Assembly (NCBI GenBank): GCA_934486455.1 | Contig: CAKSPR010000015.1 | Location: 1 to 35,131 of the forward strand | DNA from: an uncultured Eubacteriales bacterium | GTDB taxonomy: Bacteria > Bacillota > Clostridia > Oscillospirales > Acutalibacteraceae | DNA: 35,131 nucleotides | Direction: 5' to 3' | Shown here: positions 14,293 through 22,383 of the stretch, piece after piece | Position numbering within the stretch: position 1 is the first letter of the stretch | How the letters are laid out: each line of letters starts with the position of its first letter | Notes under the pieces: model-generated | Seen by the model: the letters and a program-made list of their open reading frames with translations, nothing else | What the model was told of the DNA's origin: nothing | The model's database searches: none | Position numbers and translations under genes: made by a program

Positions 14293-16170
14293 TCAGTCGT
14301 TTCTCGGCTTAATGTCGTATTCCCTGCTGTTTTTAATAGCCTCTACCAAAAGGGCTCGGGGCGACTTGATTCTCTCTCTGAAGGTTTCGGCAACGCCCGC
14401 CTTATACCTTATTTCGATGTTCTCGCAGGTTTCGCGGTTTTCGAGAGAAACCTCGAGGTTCTTTATCATATCCTCGGCGGTTATGGAATCGCTCTTTTCA
14501 AGCACGGCGACAAAGTGGGAGTTTTCGTTGTAAACGAGCATTGCCTTGGATTTCGAAAGAACGGTCTTTATATCGTTTGCAAAAAGACCGATGACCTCGT
14601 CTCCCGCTTTTCTTCCGTGTTTCTTGTTTATATCTCTCTGATTGGTTATGGAAACCGAGATCATAACCGTGCCGTCGTCGAGAATGGTACGGCTCTTCTT
14701 TTGGAGGTATTTATCAAAATACGCCCGATTGAAGAAGCCGGTTTTCTTGTCGGTGTAGAAGTTGGCGACAACTATATCGTTCATCCTGCCGATGAGTATC
14801 AGTCCTCCGCAGCACACCACCACTATGAAGAAAAATGCAATAACGCTGTAAAGGGTAACGTTAATGCTTTCGGTGGTGGAGGCGGTGGACAGAATGGAAA
14901 TGTTCTTGCAGCCGAGATATTCGTTGTATTCGCTGTTGGTGCTTACCGTTTTGTCATAAAGGACGGTCAGCTTGTCGACAATGTCCCTCAGGGTTTCTTT
15001 AACGCTTTGCTCCTCGGCAGCATAGTCGGAATTTGAAAGCTGGGCGCAGGTTTTGTCCGATCCGCCGCAGCTTCCTCCGCAGGCGCCCGTGCAGGTATTG
15101 AATGTATCAAGCACATATCGGCAATAAGCGGTATCGATAATCGCCAGCGCATCGTTTAAATCATGATCCCGCCAGGCGTATATAAGCTCGTCGTATGTGA
15201 CCGTCTGATCGCTTTTGGTAATGACATTGCCCTCGCCGTCGGTAATGTCCTTGTTGTGAACCTCATTTAAAATGTATTCCGAGGTTATGTCGGTGTTTCC
15301 CGATTCTCTCATTTTGAAAACATAGGCGTCGATGACCTCTTCTATGTCATCAAACATTTCCCGCTCGTTAGAGCCGTTTATGGCGTTATTGTCGATTCGG
15401 GTGTTGTAATCGGCATTTAAAAGGCTTTTGCTTTTGGTTATCTGATACCTGTATATTTTCGAGAACATATCCTTGAGACTGACCGTTCTGATAAAATTAA
15501 ACTCGTCGATAAGGTCGCCGAAGGATGTGCCCGTTTCGGTGGAGCGATAGTAGGGATATGCGCTGTCTCTCTGGTAAAGAGCGTTAACGGTGTTTTCGAT
15601 GGTGTTGTCGATCTGCTCGGCCATGGTGAGATAATCATAGTCGTTGTCGTACAGCTTGACAATGTTGTTGCTGATGTGATCGACATTTATATATTTTTCT
15701 CCGAACACCGAAAAATAGGTATCGAGAATTTCGTCGAGCAGGGTTTGGGCGAACCTTTTGCCCTCGCTGTTTGTGGCCGCAAACTCCACAATATACTTTG
15801 TGGGAACATAGGTGTATTCCTCGCCTTCCTTGAGCTTGGCAGCCTTTTGCTCCTCCTTGTCTGGGTCGGGCACCTCGGTTATGGTGACTCGTGAAGAAAG
15901 CTTGTCGGGCGAATATCCGTCCGGAAGTGAAAGCTTTTCTATGACCTTGCTCATTATGGCCGAGGATTTTATCTCCCCAACATCAAGATCGGTGTCGGCA
16001 GGGGTCTTGCCCTTCTCGGCCGACTCGAAATTGTAGTTGATAACCGCCGACGCCACATAATTCCGCTGTTTTTTCAGCGAAAAATTTATGAAAAGCGAAA
16101 GAGCCAGCGAAATGATCAATACATAGGGAATGAGCCGTTTTATATATTTAAATACTTTTTTCTCTTCCAT
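14293..16170 (-). CDS. Wzz-like chain-length protein with GGDEF-like cytoplasmic domain
   Basis: The 625-residue protein has a first membrane helix (about 13-30), a Wzz-type opening after it (YVASAVINYNFES), a long outside domain rich in predicted helix (about 35-438), a second membrane helix (about 439-462) and a 162-residue cytoplasmic domain. That last domain matches the GGDEF fold: DKKTGFFNRAYFDKYL for the DxLTGLxNRxxF entry, and INKKHGRKAGDEVIGL for the INDxxGHxxGDxxL core. The active loop, however, reads YNENSHF instead of RYGGDEF, and the metal-binding DID is SIT. It should be catalytically dead. The outside domain has a Cys cluster (C360, C364, C368, C375). The start is ATG 16170 with GGAG 6 nt upstream; the frame to 16245 has no better site. 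It is a paralogue of the next Wzz-like gene. Its likely job is polymer length control. Confidence 0.8.
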   Translation of the reverse strand: MEEKKVFKYIKRLIPYVLIISLALSLFINFSLKKQRNYVASAVINYNFESAEKGKTPADTDLDVGEIKSSAIMSKVIEKLSLPDGYSPDKLSSRVTITEVPDPDKEEQKAAKLKEGEEYTYVPTKYIVEFAATNSEGKRFAQTLLDEILDTYFSVFGEKYINVDHISNNIVKLYDNDYDYLTMAEQIDNTIENTVNALYQRDSAYPYYRSTETGTSFGDLIDEFNFIRTVSLKDMFSKIYRYQITKSKSLLNADYNTRIDNNAINGSNEREMFDDIEEVIDAYVFKMRESGNTDITSEYILNEVHNKDITDGEGNVITKSDQTVTYDELIYAWRDHDLNDALAIIDTAYCRYVLDTFNTCTGACGGSCGGSDKTCAQLSNSDYAAEEQSVKETLRDIVDKLTVLYDKTVSTNSEYNEYLGCKNISILSTASTTESINVTLYSVIAFFFIVVVCCGGLILIGRMNDIVVANFYTDKKTGFFNRAYFDKYLQKKSRTILDDGTVMISVSITNQRDINKKHGRKAGDEVIGLFANDIKTVLSKSKAMLVYNENSHFVAVLEKSDSITAEDMIKNLEVSLENRETCENIEIRYKAGVAETFRERIKSPRALLVEAIKNSREYDIKPRND

Positions 16171-16317
16171 ATATGTCTCCGTTCTGCCTGTCGGCTCCCT
16201 CCCGACATTTACGGGGAAGGCATCCGACAAATGATAACTCCGCAAAGGCGGGTTATTTAAAAATCGGTTGTTTACTTATATCTGTTTGATAAGCCCGGGC
16301 CGAAATCATGTCCGTTT

Positions 16318-17700
16318 TCAGGCTCGGTTTTGTTCTTCCGTTTTATCGCCGAAATCGTTACAGAATTTTTTCGCCGCAAAAGCGATATAAGCAAAAACAA
16401 ACACCGCCAAAAGATTCTTGGCTTTTGAGAACACGGTGGCGGGATAAACCACTGCGGAAATGCACTGATTCATCTGGTTGGTGTAATATTCCTGACCGAT
16501 AAGACGAGCCTCCTCGGCCAGCTTTTCAAGGCTTTGCTCGGTGCTTGAAATAAGCTCTCTGACATATGTGCGGTTTTGCTCGCTGTTGCCCGCCGCCTCT
16601 GAAAACTTGGTAATTTTAAGCTGATTGTCCTTAATTCCCTTTTCCACCGAGGCCAAACTGTTGCTGTAAGCCACCGACTGCACCGACAGAGTGTCTATCC
16701 CTATCTTTGTGCGTCCCATATAATACTGACCCTCGTTGTCCCATGTGGGCACAAGCACGATTCTCGCCATGTCCTTATCGTATTTTGCGATGGCCGAGTT
16801 TGTTATGTCGTAGGATTGAGACAATTTTTGTTTTTCAAAATCCGATTGTTTGTTGATGTGTGTAAAACGGTTGAGCAGACGGCTTGCGTCGTCTGAAATT
16901 CCGTTTTGCAGTATATAGGAGTAAAGCATATCGTTTATCTGAGCCGCGTTTAAGGTGTCTACCTTGGCGGCCACCGAGGCAAAGGTCGCCCCGTTGTCGG
17001 AAATGAACGAGGAATTCTTTTGCTGGAGACCGTAAAGGTAGTTCAATATCTTGTTGGCCTTTTTACCCAAAAGGTCGGCGGCGTCGATATAATCGAGATT
17101 TTTGGTTTCGTCGGCCAGGGTTTCAAGCTGGATCTGAAAATCGTTTACATATTTGTCGAAATAATAGTCGCGATAGGAGTTGCAAAGCAGCTGAACAAGT
17201 GTCTCGGAATCGTATTTTTGAGTTTTCTTGTCGGCCTTGTAAACAACCTCAAATTCGGTGGAAATATGATAGCCGTCCTTGGAATATGAATTGCCCTGGG
17301 TCAGCGGCGATACGGCAAAGCAGCTTTTAAGATCAGACACCGATATATCGTCTATTCCGCCCTTCTCGGCCATTCTTTCGATAACCTCGTCACATATTAT
17401 TTCCGACATGTTGTATCTTGTGCCGTTTGCGTTTTGCCCGAGGGAGGCCTCGGAATAGTTAAGGCTGATAACCGCACTTGCCTGCTTCTCGGTATCAAAA
17501 TAGGAGCCGAGGGTAAAAACAAAGCAGCATACAAGCGCAAAAATAAGCGCCGTGAATCTGAAAATCCTTATCTTTTTAAACTGAGCCTTTGTCTGACTTT
17601 TTGTTTGGTTCCTCGACTTTTTTAAAATGCCGATGACCGAAAACACAAGTATGACCGCCGGAACGGCAACAGCCGCGACCTTTAGGATCTGAGAAATCAT
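16318..17700 (-). CDS. Second Wzz-like chain-length/co-polymerase protein
   Basis: The 460-residue protein has two N-terminal helices (about 5-27 and 47-66) with a basic loop between them, a large outside domain of about 360 residues with long helices, and a last helix near 430-447 followed by a short basic tail. The segment after helix 2, QASAVISLNYSEAS, matches ASAVINYNFES in the neighbouring Wzz-GGDEF protein, and the following 60 residues align too, so they are paralogues. It has no kinase or GGDEF part. The extra N-terminal helix is unusual for Wzz. ATG 17700 is preceded by GGGGGTG about 8-10 nt away. It lies 15 nt after the phosphoesterase gene. It presumably forms a mixed or separate oligomer around Wzy. 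Confidence 0.7.
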   Translation of the reverse strand: MISQILKVAAVAVPAVILVFSVIGILKKSRNQTKSQTKAQFKKIRIFRFTALIFALVCCFVFTLGSYFDTEKQASAVISLNYSEASLGQNANGTRYNMSEIICDEVIERMAEKGGIDDISVSDLKSCFAVSPLTQGNSYSKDGYHISTEFEVVYKADKKTQKYDSETLVQLLCNSYRDYYFDKYVNDFQIQLETLADETKNLDYIDAADLLGKKANKILNYLYGLQQKNSSFISDNGATFASVAAKVDTLNAAQINDMLYSYILQNGISDDASRLLNRFTHINKQSDFEKQKLSQSYDITNSAIAKYDKDMARIVLVPTWDNEGQYYMGRTKIGIDTLSVQSVAYSNSLASVEKGIKDNQLKITKFSEAAGNSEQNRTYVRELISSTEQSLEKLAEEARLIGQEYYTNQMNQCISAVVYPATVFSKAKNLLAVFVFAYIAFAAKKFCNDFGDKTEEQNRA

Positions 17701-17715
17701 TTTTTCACACCCCCG

Positions 17716-19200
17716 TCAATATTTATTTGCATCAACCACAACAAGCTCGGGTTGATTGAAAATTCTCGGAACGCCCTTGTTCGTAAGTCCCGAGCTTACT
17801 ATCACATCGGAATTTCCGGCCTTATATTTCCCGTAAATTAAATGGTTGTTTCTTTCGGGTAAAAAGCCGAAGTTTCTCGAATACACCGCCCCGAAGGAAG
17901 GAAGTCTTACCACTCCCCCGTGGGTATCTCCGCAAAGCACAAGATCGCCCCAATATTCCTCATAAAGGGTTTCAAAAAGCAGAGGCTCGTGGCACAAAAG
18001 CAGTCTCACACAGTTGTCGTCCTCGCTTATGAATTTATAAAATTCATTCCCCGCATAGGGCCAAAACGCCGAAGGATTGGAGGTTAGGGTACCGAATATC
18101 TTGACCCTGTTTGAGCCGATCTCTATTATGTCCGAGCTGTTGAAAAGCACCTTTACGCCGGTTGCTTCAATGGTCTTTTTAAGACCGTTGTCGGCGGCAT
18201 AAAGCCTTTCGGGATCACGGTTTGAATCGTCGGAATTTAAAAATCCGTCGATGTCGTTGAGGGTCGAGCCGAAATCAAAGGCTCTTTTCCACTCGTTGTT
18301 TCCGTAGATGTAATAGGTGGGCGCAATATCGGCAAGGGCTTTGCAAAGCACGGTTATCTCGTTTATGTCTCCGTCGGAATCGAGGCAGTCGCCGGTAAGC
18401 ACGATAATATCGGGGCGAAGCTTCTCTATTCTGCTTAAAAGCTTGTCATTGCTCTTTCCGAAGCTCGTGTTGTGCAGGTCGGAAAGCTGAATTATTCTGA
18501 AGTTATCGTAGGTGTTGCGAAGACTCAGGGAATAGAAATTTTCCTTAAAACTGCGGTTGGCGATATAGTTTACCCCAACCACCGCCAGCACAAGGGCAAG
18601 AACCAGACACACAAATGATGCAAAGATGTTTTTAAAGCCCTTTTTATAGTTCTTTTTTTGCCTTTTGGCGCCGCTCTTAAAATCCGTTTCGTCAAACGCG
18701 GGCTTTTCGGCTTTTTCAACCGACTCGTCCCGGAAGCCCTGCACCTTTTTTTCCTGCTCGCAGGCCGCTTTGCCCTGTTCTCCGTCTTGCCGCTCCTTTT
18801 GCTCGGAAAACGGCATTCCGCATGGCTCACGACCGCCCTGCAATCCGCCGTTTTGGCTCGGCAGGCCGTTCGGGGCGTCGCTTTGCATGCTGTTTTGCCA
18901 ACCGCCCTTAAAACCGACATCGGAAAAGGACCCGGCAAAGAACGGTCTTCCCTTTTTGTCGTATTTGAATTTTATATCGGGAAGCCGATCGGAAAATCCG
19001 CTGAGTGCGGCTCTGAGGGCGTTAAGGTTCCTGCCTGTAAAATCTCTGTAAACATACTTGTCATTATATCCGAACACAAAGGTATTTCCCTGCGCCTTCA
19101 CGAGCCAAAAGGTCTGTTCAAAGGCATAAAAGTCGCCGTCCGAAAGGCTTTCCTTAAGCCTGGCGGTTATCTGCGCCCACATTCCGTTTTTGTCCTGCAT
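17716..19200 (-). CDS. DnaA domain I-like / TM / metallophosphoesterase fusion
   Basis: The 494-residue protein has three parts. Residues 7-75 (MWAQITARLKESLS onward, through QGNTFVFGYND to PDIKFKY) align without gaps to the N-terminal domain I of DnaA. A polar Gln/Gly/Ser/Lys linker (about 80-190) ends in a basic stretch before one membrane helix (192-211). The C-terminal domain is a calcineurin-like phosphoesterase of YkuE/YaeI type: SDLHN (D241, H243), TGDCLD (D271), YGNNEW (N301/N302), CHEP (H404), CGDTHGG (D425, H427). The usual GHTH is GDTH and GNHE is GNNE. By the positive-inside rule the DnaA-like part is cytoplasmic and the phosphoesterase outside. Start ATG 19200 has GGGGGAAA upstream and overlaps the GT4 gene by 34 nt; the 19275 start is less likely. 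Substrate unknown; undecaprenyl- or wall-linked phosphates are possible. Confidence 0.75.
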   Translation of the reverse strand: MQDKNGMWAQITARLKESLSDGDFYAFEQTFWLVKAQGNTFVFGYNDKYVYRDFTGRNLNALRAALSGFSDRLPDIKFKYDKKGRPFFAGSFSDVGFKGGWQNSMQSDAPNGLPSQNGGLQGGREPCGMPFSEQKERQDGEQGKAACEQEKKVQGFRDESVEKAEKPAFDETDFKSGAKRQKKNYKKGFKNIFASFVCLVLALVLAVVGVNYIANRSFKENFYSLSLRNTYDNFRIIQLSDLHNTSFGKSNDKLLSRIEKLRPDIIVLTGDCLDSDGDINEITVLCKALADIAPTYYIYGNNEWKRAFDFGSTLNDIDGFLNSDDSNRDPERLYAADNGLKKTIEATGVKVLFNSSDIIEIGSNRVKIFGTLTSNPSAFWPYAGNEFYKFISEDDNCVRLLLCHEPLLFETLYEEYWGDLVLCGDTHGGVVRLPSFGAVYSRNFGFLPERNNHLIYGKYKAGNSDVIVSSGLTNKGVPRIFNQPELVVVDANKY

Positions 19201-20348
19201 CGGTCGTTTCCCCCTTTTTTGTCTTTTAGTATTTCTTCGTAAAGCTCTGCTGTCTTTTTCGCGGTTTGCTCCCACGAAAAACGGCTTAAAACATATTCGG
19301 CCGAAATTTCCCTGAGCATTTTTGCCTCCTGCGGGTTTTTAAGCAAGAAATCGAGCTTTTGTGTCAAATCGTCAACATTTCCCTTTTTAAATGTCAGCGC
19401 CGCATCTCCGCAAACGCTTGTATTCTCGGGAATATCCGAGCACAGCACGGCATTTGAATAGGAAAGCGCCTCCAAAAGGCTTATGGACATTCCCTCAAGG
19501 TCGGAGGGAAGACATACCGCATAGCTGTTTGAATATATCTGCCCGAGGGTATCTCCCGAGATAAATCCAGTGAAAATAATGTTTTTGTTGTCCCCCGCCA
19601 GTTTTTTAAGCTCGGCGACATACTCGTCGGTATCGCTTGTATCTCCGCATATTACAAGCTTTTTGTCGGTGTCAAGCCGCTTATAGGCTTCGATAAGATA
19701 GTGGGCGCCCTTTTCCTTTGTCAGCCTTGCCACCATGCAAATGTAGGACTCTTTAAAAAGGCCGTATTTTTCTTTTATAATGTCGTCTGAAAGGAGTTTC
19801 GGGCGGCTTATGCCGTTTGGAATGATAACCGTTTTGCGTCCGTAGGTCTGCTTAAAATATTGCTGTGCGCTTTGTGAAAGCACTATAACCGCGTCGGCGT
19901 GTTTAACAAGGGTTCTTTCTCCGTGCTTTATATATTTCGATGCAAAGCCGCTGCCCCATTTTTCTCTCTGCCAGTCAAGTCCGTGGACGGTGGCCACGCA
20001 TTTCTTTCCGAAAAGCTTGGGGATAACCATTGCAGCCGAAGGCCCCTCGGCGTGGAAATGCACAATTTCGCATTTTGTAAAGCTGCAGGCAAGCGCCGCC
20101 GAAAATGAGGCAAGCATGGCCGATATGCCTTTTATTTTCAGGGTTCTCGCTTTTTTAAGCTTAACCCCCTTATATTCCCCGTTAACAATGTCCCTTTCAT
20201 ATTCTTTTTCGGGACGGTCGGCCGTGCGGTTATAGCAAACAACCTCGTTGCCCCGTGCCGCTATCAGGGGACAGATATTTGTCAGCACCGTTTCAATTCC
20301 TCCGCGGGTGGAGGGAATTGCCTTGTGCCCTATCATTGCTATTTTCAT
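19167..20348 (-). CDS. Family 4 glycosyltransferase (DUF1972-type N-terminus)
   Basis: The 393-residue GT-B enzyme starts MKIAMIGHKAIPSTRGGIET, the typical opening of the DUF1972/rhamnosyltransferase-like GT4 subgroup. HFHAEGPSAAM and VHGLDWQREKW follow in the acceptor half. The donor half has CMVARLTKEKGAHYL and LPSDLEGMSISLLEALSY, where the E of EGMSISLLEA is the conserved donor-binding glutamate. ATG 20348 has GGGAG 5-6 nt upstream. It follows the initiating transferase by 9 nt, so it may add the second sugar (inference from position). The last 11 codons overlap the phosphoesterase gene. Confidence 0.85.
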   Translation of the reverse strand: MKIAMIGHKAIPSTRGGIETVLTNICPLIAARGNEVVCYNRTADRPEKEYERDIVNGEYKGVKLKKARTLKIKGISAMLASFSAALACSFTKCEIVHFHAEGPSAAMVIPKLFGKKCVATVHGLDWQREKWGSGFASKYIKHGERTLVKHADAVIVLSQSAQQYFKQTYGRKTVIIPNGISRPKLLSDDIIKEKYGLFKESYICMVARLTKEKGAHYLIEAYKRLDTDKKLVICGDTSDTDEYVAELKKLAGDNKNIIFTGFISGDTLGQIYSNSYAVCLPSDLEGMSISLLEALSYSNAVLCSDIPENTSVCGDAALTFKKGNVDDLTQKLDFLLKNPQEAKMLREISAEYVLSRFSWEQTAKKTAELYEEILKDKKGGNDRCRTKTECGRR

Positions 20349-20357
20349 TAAAACTCC

Positions 20358-21038
20358 CTATCTGCCGTTTGCCCTGAGCATTGCAAAGGGCGTTTTTAAT
20401 ATGATTTTAATGTCTTTGAGAGTGGTTCTGGTTTCTATGTATTCAAGATCCATTTCCAGCCATTTTTCGTAGGGTATATCGTTTTTATCGGGCATTATCT
20501 GCCATGTGCAGGTTATGCCCGGCGTTACAACAAGCCTCAATTTGTTATAATCGGTGTACTTTTCCACCTCGTCGGGCAATGCGGGTCTCGGCCCTACTAT
20601 ACTCATGTTCCCGACAAGCACATTAAAAAGCTGAGGTATTTCGTCAATGGAATATTTTCGGAGAAACCGTCCCACCCTTGTTATGCGGGGGTCGTTTTTC
20701 ATTTTAAAAACCGGTCCGTCCATTTCGTTGCTTTCCATGAGCTCCTTTTTGCGCTTTTCGGCGTCCACATACATCGAACGGAATTTATACATATTAAAGG
20801 GCTTTCCGTGACGGCCTATTCTCACCTGCTTGTAGAACGGGCTGCCGTTAGGGTCGTCGATAAACACAACAAGGGCGGTAATAAGAATGGGGATTATCAA
20901 AAATATAAGTAAAATAAGTGTTACAACAACATCAAAGATTCTTTTCTTCTTCCAATAAGAATAATATGACTTTTCTATAAGCTTTTCAAGTCTCTCGGCA
21001 GTTTTTTCGTCTACCTTTTCTGCCTCCAAAAATTTCAT
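20358..21038 (-). CDS. Initiating sugar-phosphate transferase (polyprenyl-P)
   Basis: The 226-residue monotopic phosphoglycosyl transferase is of the WbaP/WcaJ/PglC superfamily, small form. It has a single membrane segment (about 37-58) preceded by KKKRIFD, then SPFYKQVRIGRHGKPF, MYKFRSM, the catalytic Asp-Glu dyad in SIDEIPQ (D132, E133), NVLVGNMSIVGPRPALP and the TPGITCTWQI segment. These enzymes move a sugar-1-phosphate from a nucleotide sugar to undecaprenyl phosphate and so start the repeat unit. The start is ATG 21038, overlapping the GT32 stop as TAATG. An ATG 6 nt upstream and GTG 21050 are also possible. The sugar (Glc, Gal or a diNAcBac-like residue) cannot be fixed from sequence. 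Confidence 0.9.
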   Translation of the reverse strand: MKFLEAEKVDEKTAERLEKLIEKSYYSYWKKKRIFDVVVTLILLIFLIIPILITALVVFIDDPNGSPFYKQVRIGRHGKPFNMYKFRSMYVDAEKRKKELMESNEMDGPVFKMKNDPRITRVGRFLRKYSIDEIPQLFNVLVGNMSIVGPRPALPDEVEKYTDYNKLRLVVTPGITCTWQIMPDKNDIPYEKWLEMDLEYIETRTTLKDIKIILKTPFAMLRANGR

Positions 21039-21778
21039 TACCATTCCCACCTGTCAGATTTATAAAGAAATTTTCCGTAAAGAAAACAATATGCCCTTAT
21101 CCCGATGATTCGCTTCAGTCTCAGCGTCCTTCTCGTAACCTCAGAGCACCATGACGCGCCGTAGTGATGTATTGAGACCGTGTGCTTTGTAATGCGCTTT
21201 TTTCCGGTATAGAAATTTATCGGGCAAAGGACATCCTCGCTTAAAAAACACACATTATCTATGACCTGATTTCTTTTTGCCGTGTCAAGCCCGAGACTCA
21301 GCAGCGCCTTTGTATTGCGCTTTGGGCAAGGGGTGGTGTCGGGCTCTCCGCTTTCTGAAAGAAAGGAGATGCCGTCATACTCGTCGAGCATTGCCTTGAC
21401 AAATTTATTGCCTTTTTCGGCACCGAAGCCCAGTCCCGTGGCAACGAGACCCTCCCCCTTTTCATATCCGAAAAAGCCGTCGTATCGGTCGGTAAGGGGG
21501 TCAAGGCTTTTTATCAGCTCAACATCGGTGTCGAGATATATGCCGCCCTGCTCGTATATTATTTTAAGCCTGAAATAATCGCTTACAAAGGCCCATTTTT
21601 TTGCTTCAAATGCCTGCCGCGCATAAAGATTGTCTATTTGCCCGACATTTGTTTCATCCCATCTTTTTATCTCATAATCGGGACAGTGCTTTTCCCACGA
21701 TGCAATGCATTTTTTTGCAAGGTCGGGAAGCTCTTCCTTTCCGAACCAGCAGTAGTTAATAACCTTCGGAATACTCAA
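21038..21778 (-). CDS. GT32-type (OCH1-like) glycosyltransferase
   Basis: The 246-residue enzyme starts SIPKVINYCWFGKEELP, the standard opening of bacterial GT32 capsular glycosyltransferases, and has KWAFVSDYFRLKIIYEQGGI running into the metal motif YLDTD (D83, D85). It ends IHHYGASWCS with a short basic tail. It transfers a sugar from a nucleotide donor on the cytoplasmic side. The start is a TTG at 21778; the SD is GAGG about 11 nt away. The nearby ATG at 21788 is out of frame and would give only a ten-codon peptide, so either TTG is used or a small indel has hit the start region. It is coupled to the initiating transferase by TAATG. Confidence 0.85.
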   Translation of the reverse strand: MSIPKVINYCWFGKEELPDLAKKCIASWEKHCPDYEIKRWDETNVGQIDNLYARQAFEAKKWAFVSDYFRLKIIYEQGGIYLDTDVELIKSLDPLTDRYDGFFGYEKGEGLVATGLGFGAEKGNKFVKAMLDEYDGISFLSESGEPDTTPCPKRNTKALLSLGLDTAKRNQVIDNVCFLSEDVLCPINFYTGKKRITKHTVSIHHYGASWCSEVTRRTLRLKRIIGIRAYCFLYGKFLYKSDRWEW

Positions 21779-21852
21779 TTTTTATCATACCTCTAATCAT
21801 CAAATCCTCTTCCTCGCGTTGCTTCGGTCTTTCGGCCAAAGCTGTTTTTAAG

Positions 21853-22383
21853 CTAAATCTTGTTTTCGATGTATTTCTCTGTGGCGCTTTCCCTTGAAAT
21901 AACCCTTGCGGGGTTTCCCGCAGCAATACTGTGGGACGGCACATCGAAATTGACGAATGCGCCGGGAGCGATAAGCACATCGTTGCCTATGGTAATCTTC
22001 CCGACCACCACAGCGTTTGTACCGATCCACACGCAGTCTCCGATTGTGGGCGAGCCCTCTCTTTTTCCCCTGTTTTCACGGCCGATGGTCACTCCGGTGG
22101 CCACATTGACATTTTTGCCGATAACCGCATCGGGACTTATTATCAGCCGTCCGAAATGGCCGATATAAAAACCCTCTCCTATATTTGTGCGCGGAGGAAT
22201 CTGTATGCCGGTTTTTATCGAACGGCGTCGAAGGGCAAGCAGCTTTAAGGGATTTTTACTGTTTTGCGCCTTTCGAAAGCAAACGAGAAATTTAAGCTCG
22301 GGGGAACGGAAAAGTCTGTGCAAAAGGCCTTCTCCCTTCTCTCCGTACACACGGTACAAATCTTTTTTTATGATTTCCTTCAT
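21853..22383 (-). CDS. Serine acetyltransferase-like hexapeptide acyltransferase
   Basis: The 176-residue protein is a left-handed beta-helix acetyltransferase of the CysE/WcaB type. It has KTGIQIPPRTNIGEGFYIGH, NVATGVTIG, PTIGDCVWIGTNAVVVG and IGNDVLIAPGAFVNFDVP, the serial I/V-G-D/N hexapeptides, with the catalytic His expected in YIGHFG (the family has H-x-x-G at this site). In a polysaccharide locus it most likely O-acetylates a sugar from acetyl-CoA rather than making O-acetylserine. The start ATG 22383 overlaps the Wzx stop by 4 nt (ATGA) with GAGG 8 nt upstream. A 74-nt gap follows before the GT32 gene. Confidence 0.85.
   Translation of the reverse strand: MKEIIKKDLYRVYGEKGEGLLHRLFRSPELKFLVCFRKAQNSKNPLKLLALRRRSIKTGIQIPPRTNIGEGFYIGHFGRLIISPDAVIGKNVNVATGVTIGRENRGKREGSPTIGDCVWIGTNAVVVGKITIGNDVLIAPGAFVNFDVPSHSIAAGNPARVISRESATEKYIENKI

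Noticed and set aside
14293..14790. Active diguanylate cyclase in the Wzz fusion
   Set aside because: The GGDEF loop is ENSHF and the metal aspartates are missing, so synthesis of c-di-GMP is not supported; only the fold is claimed.
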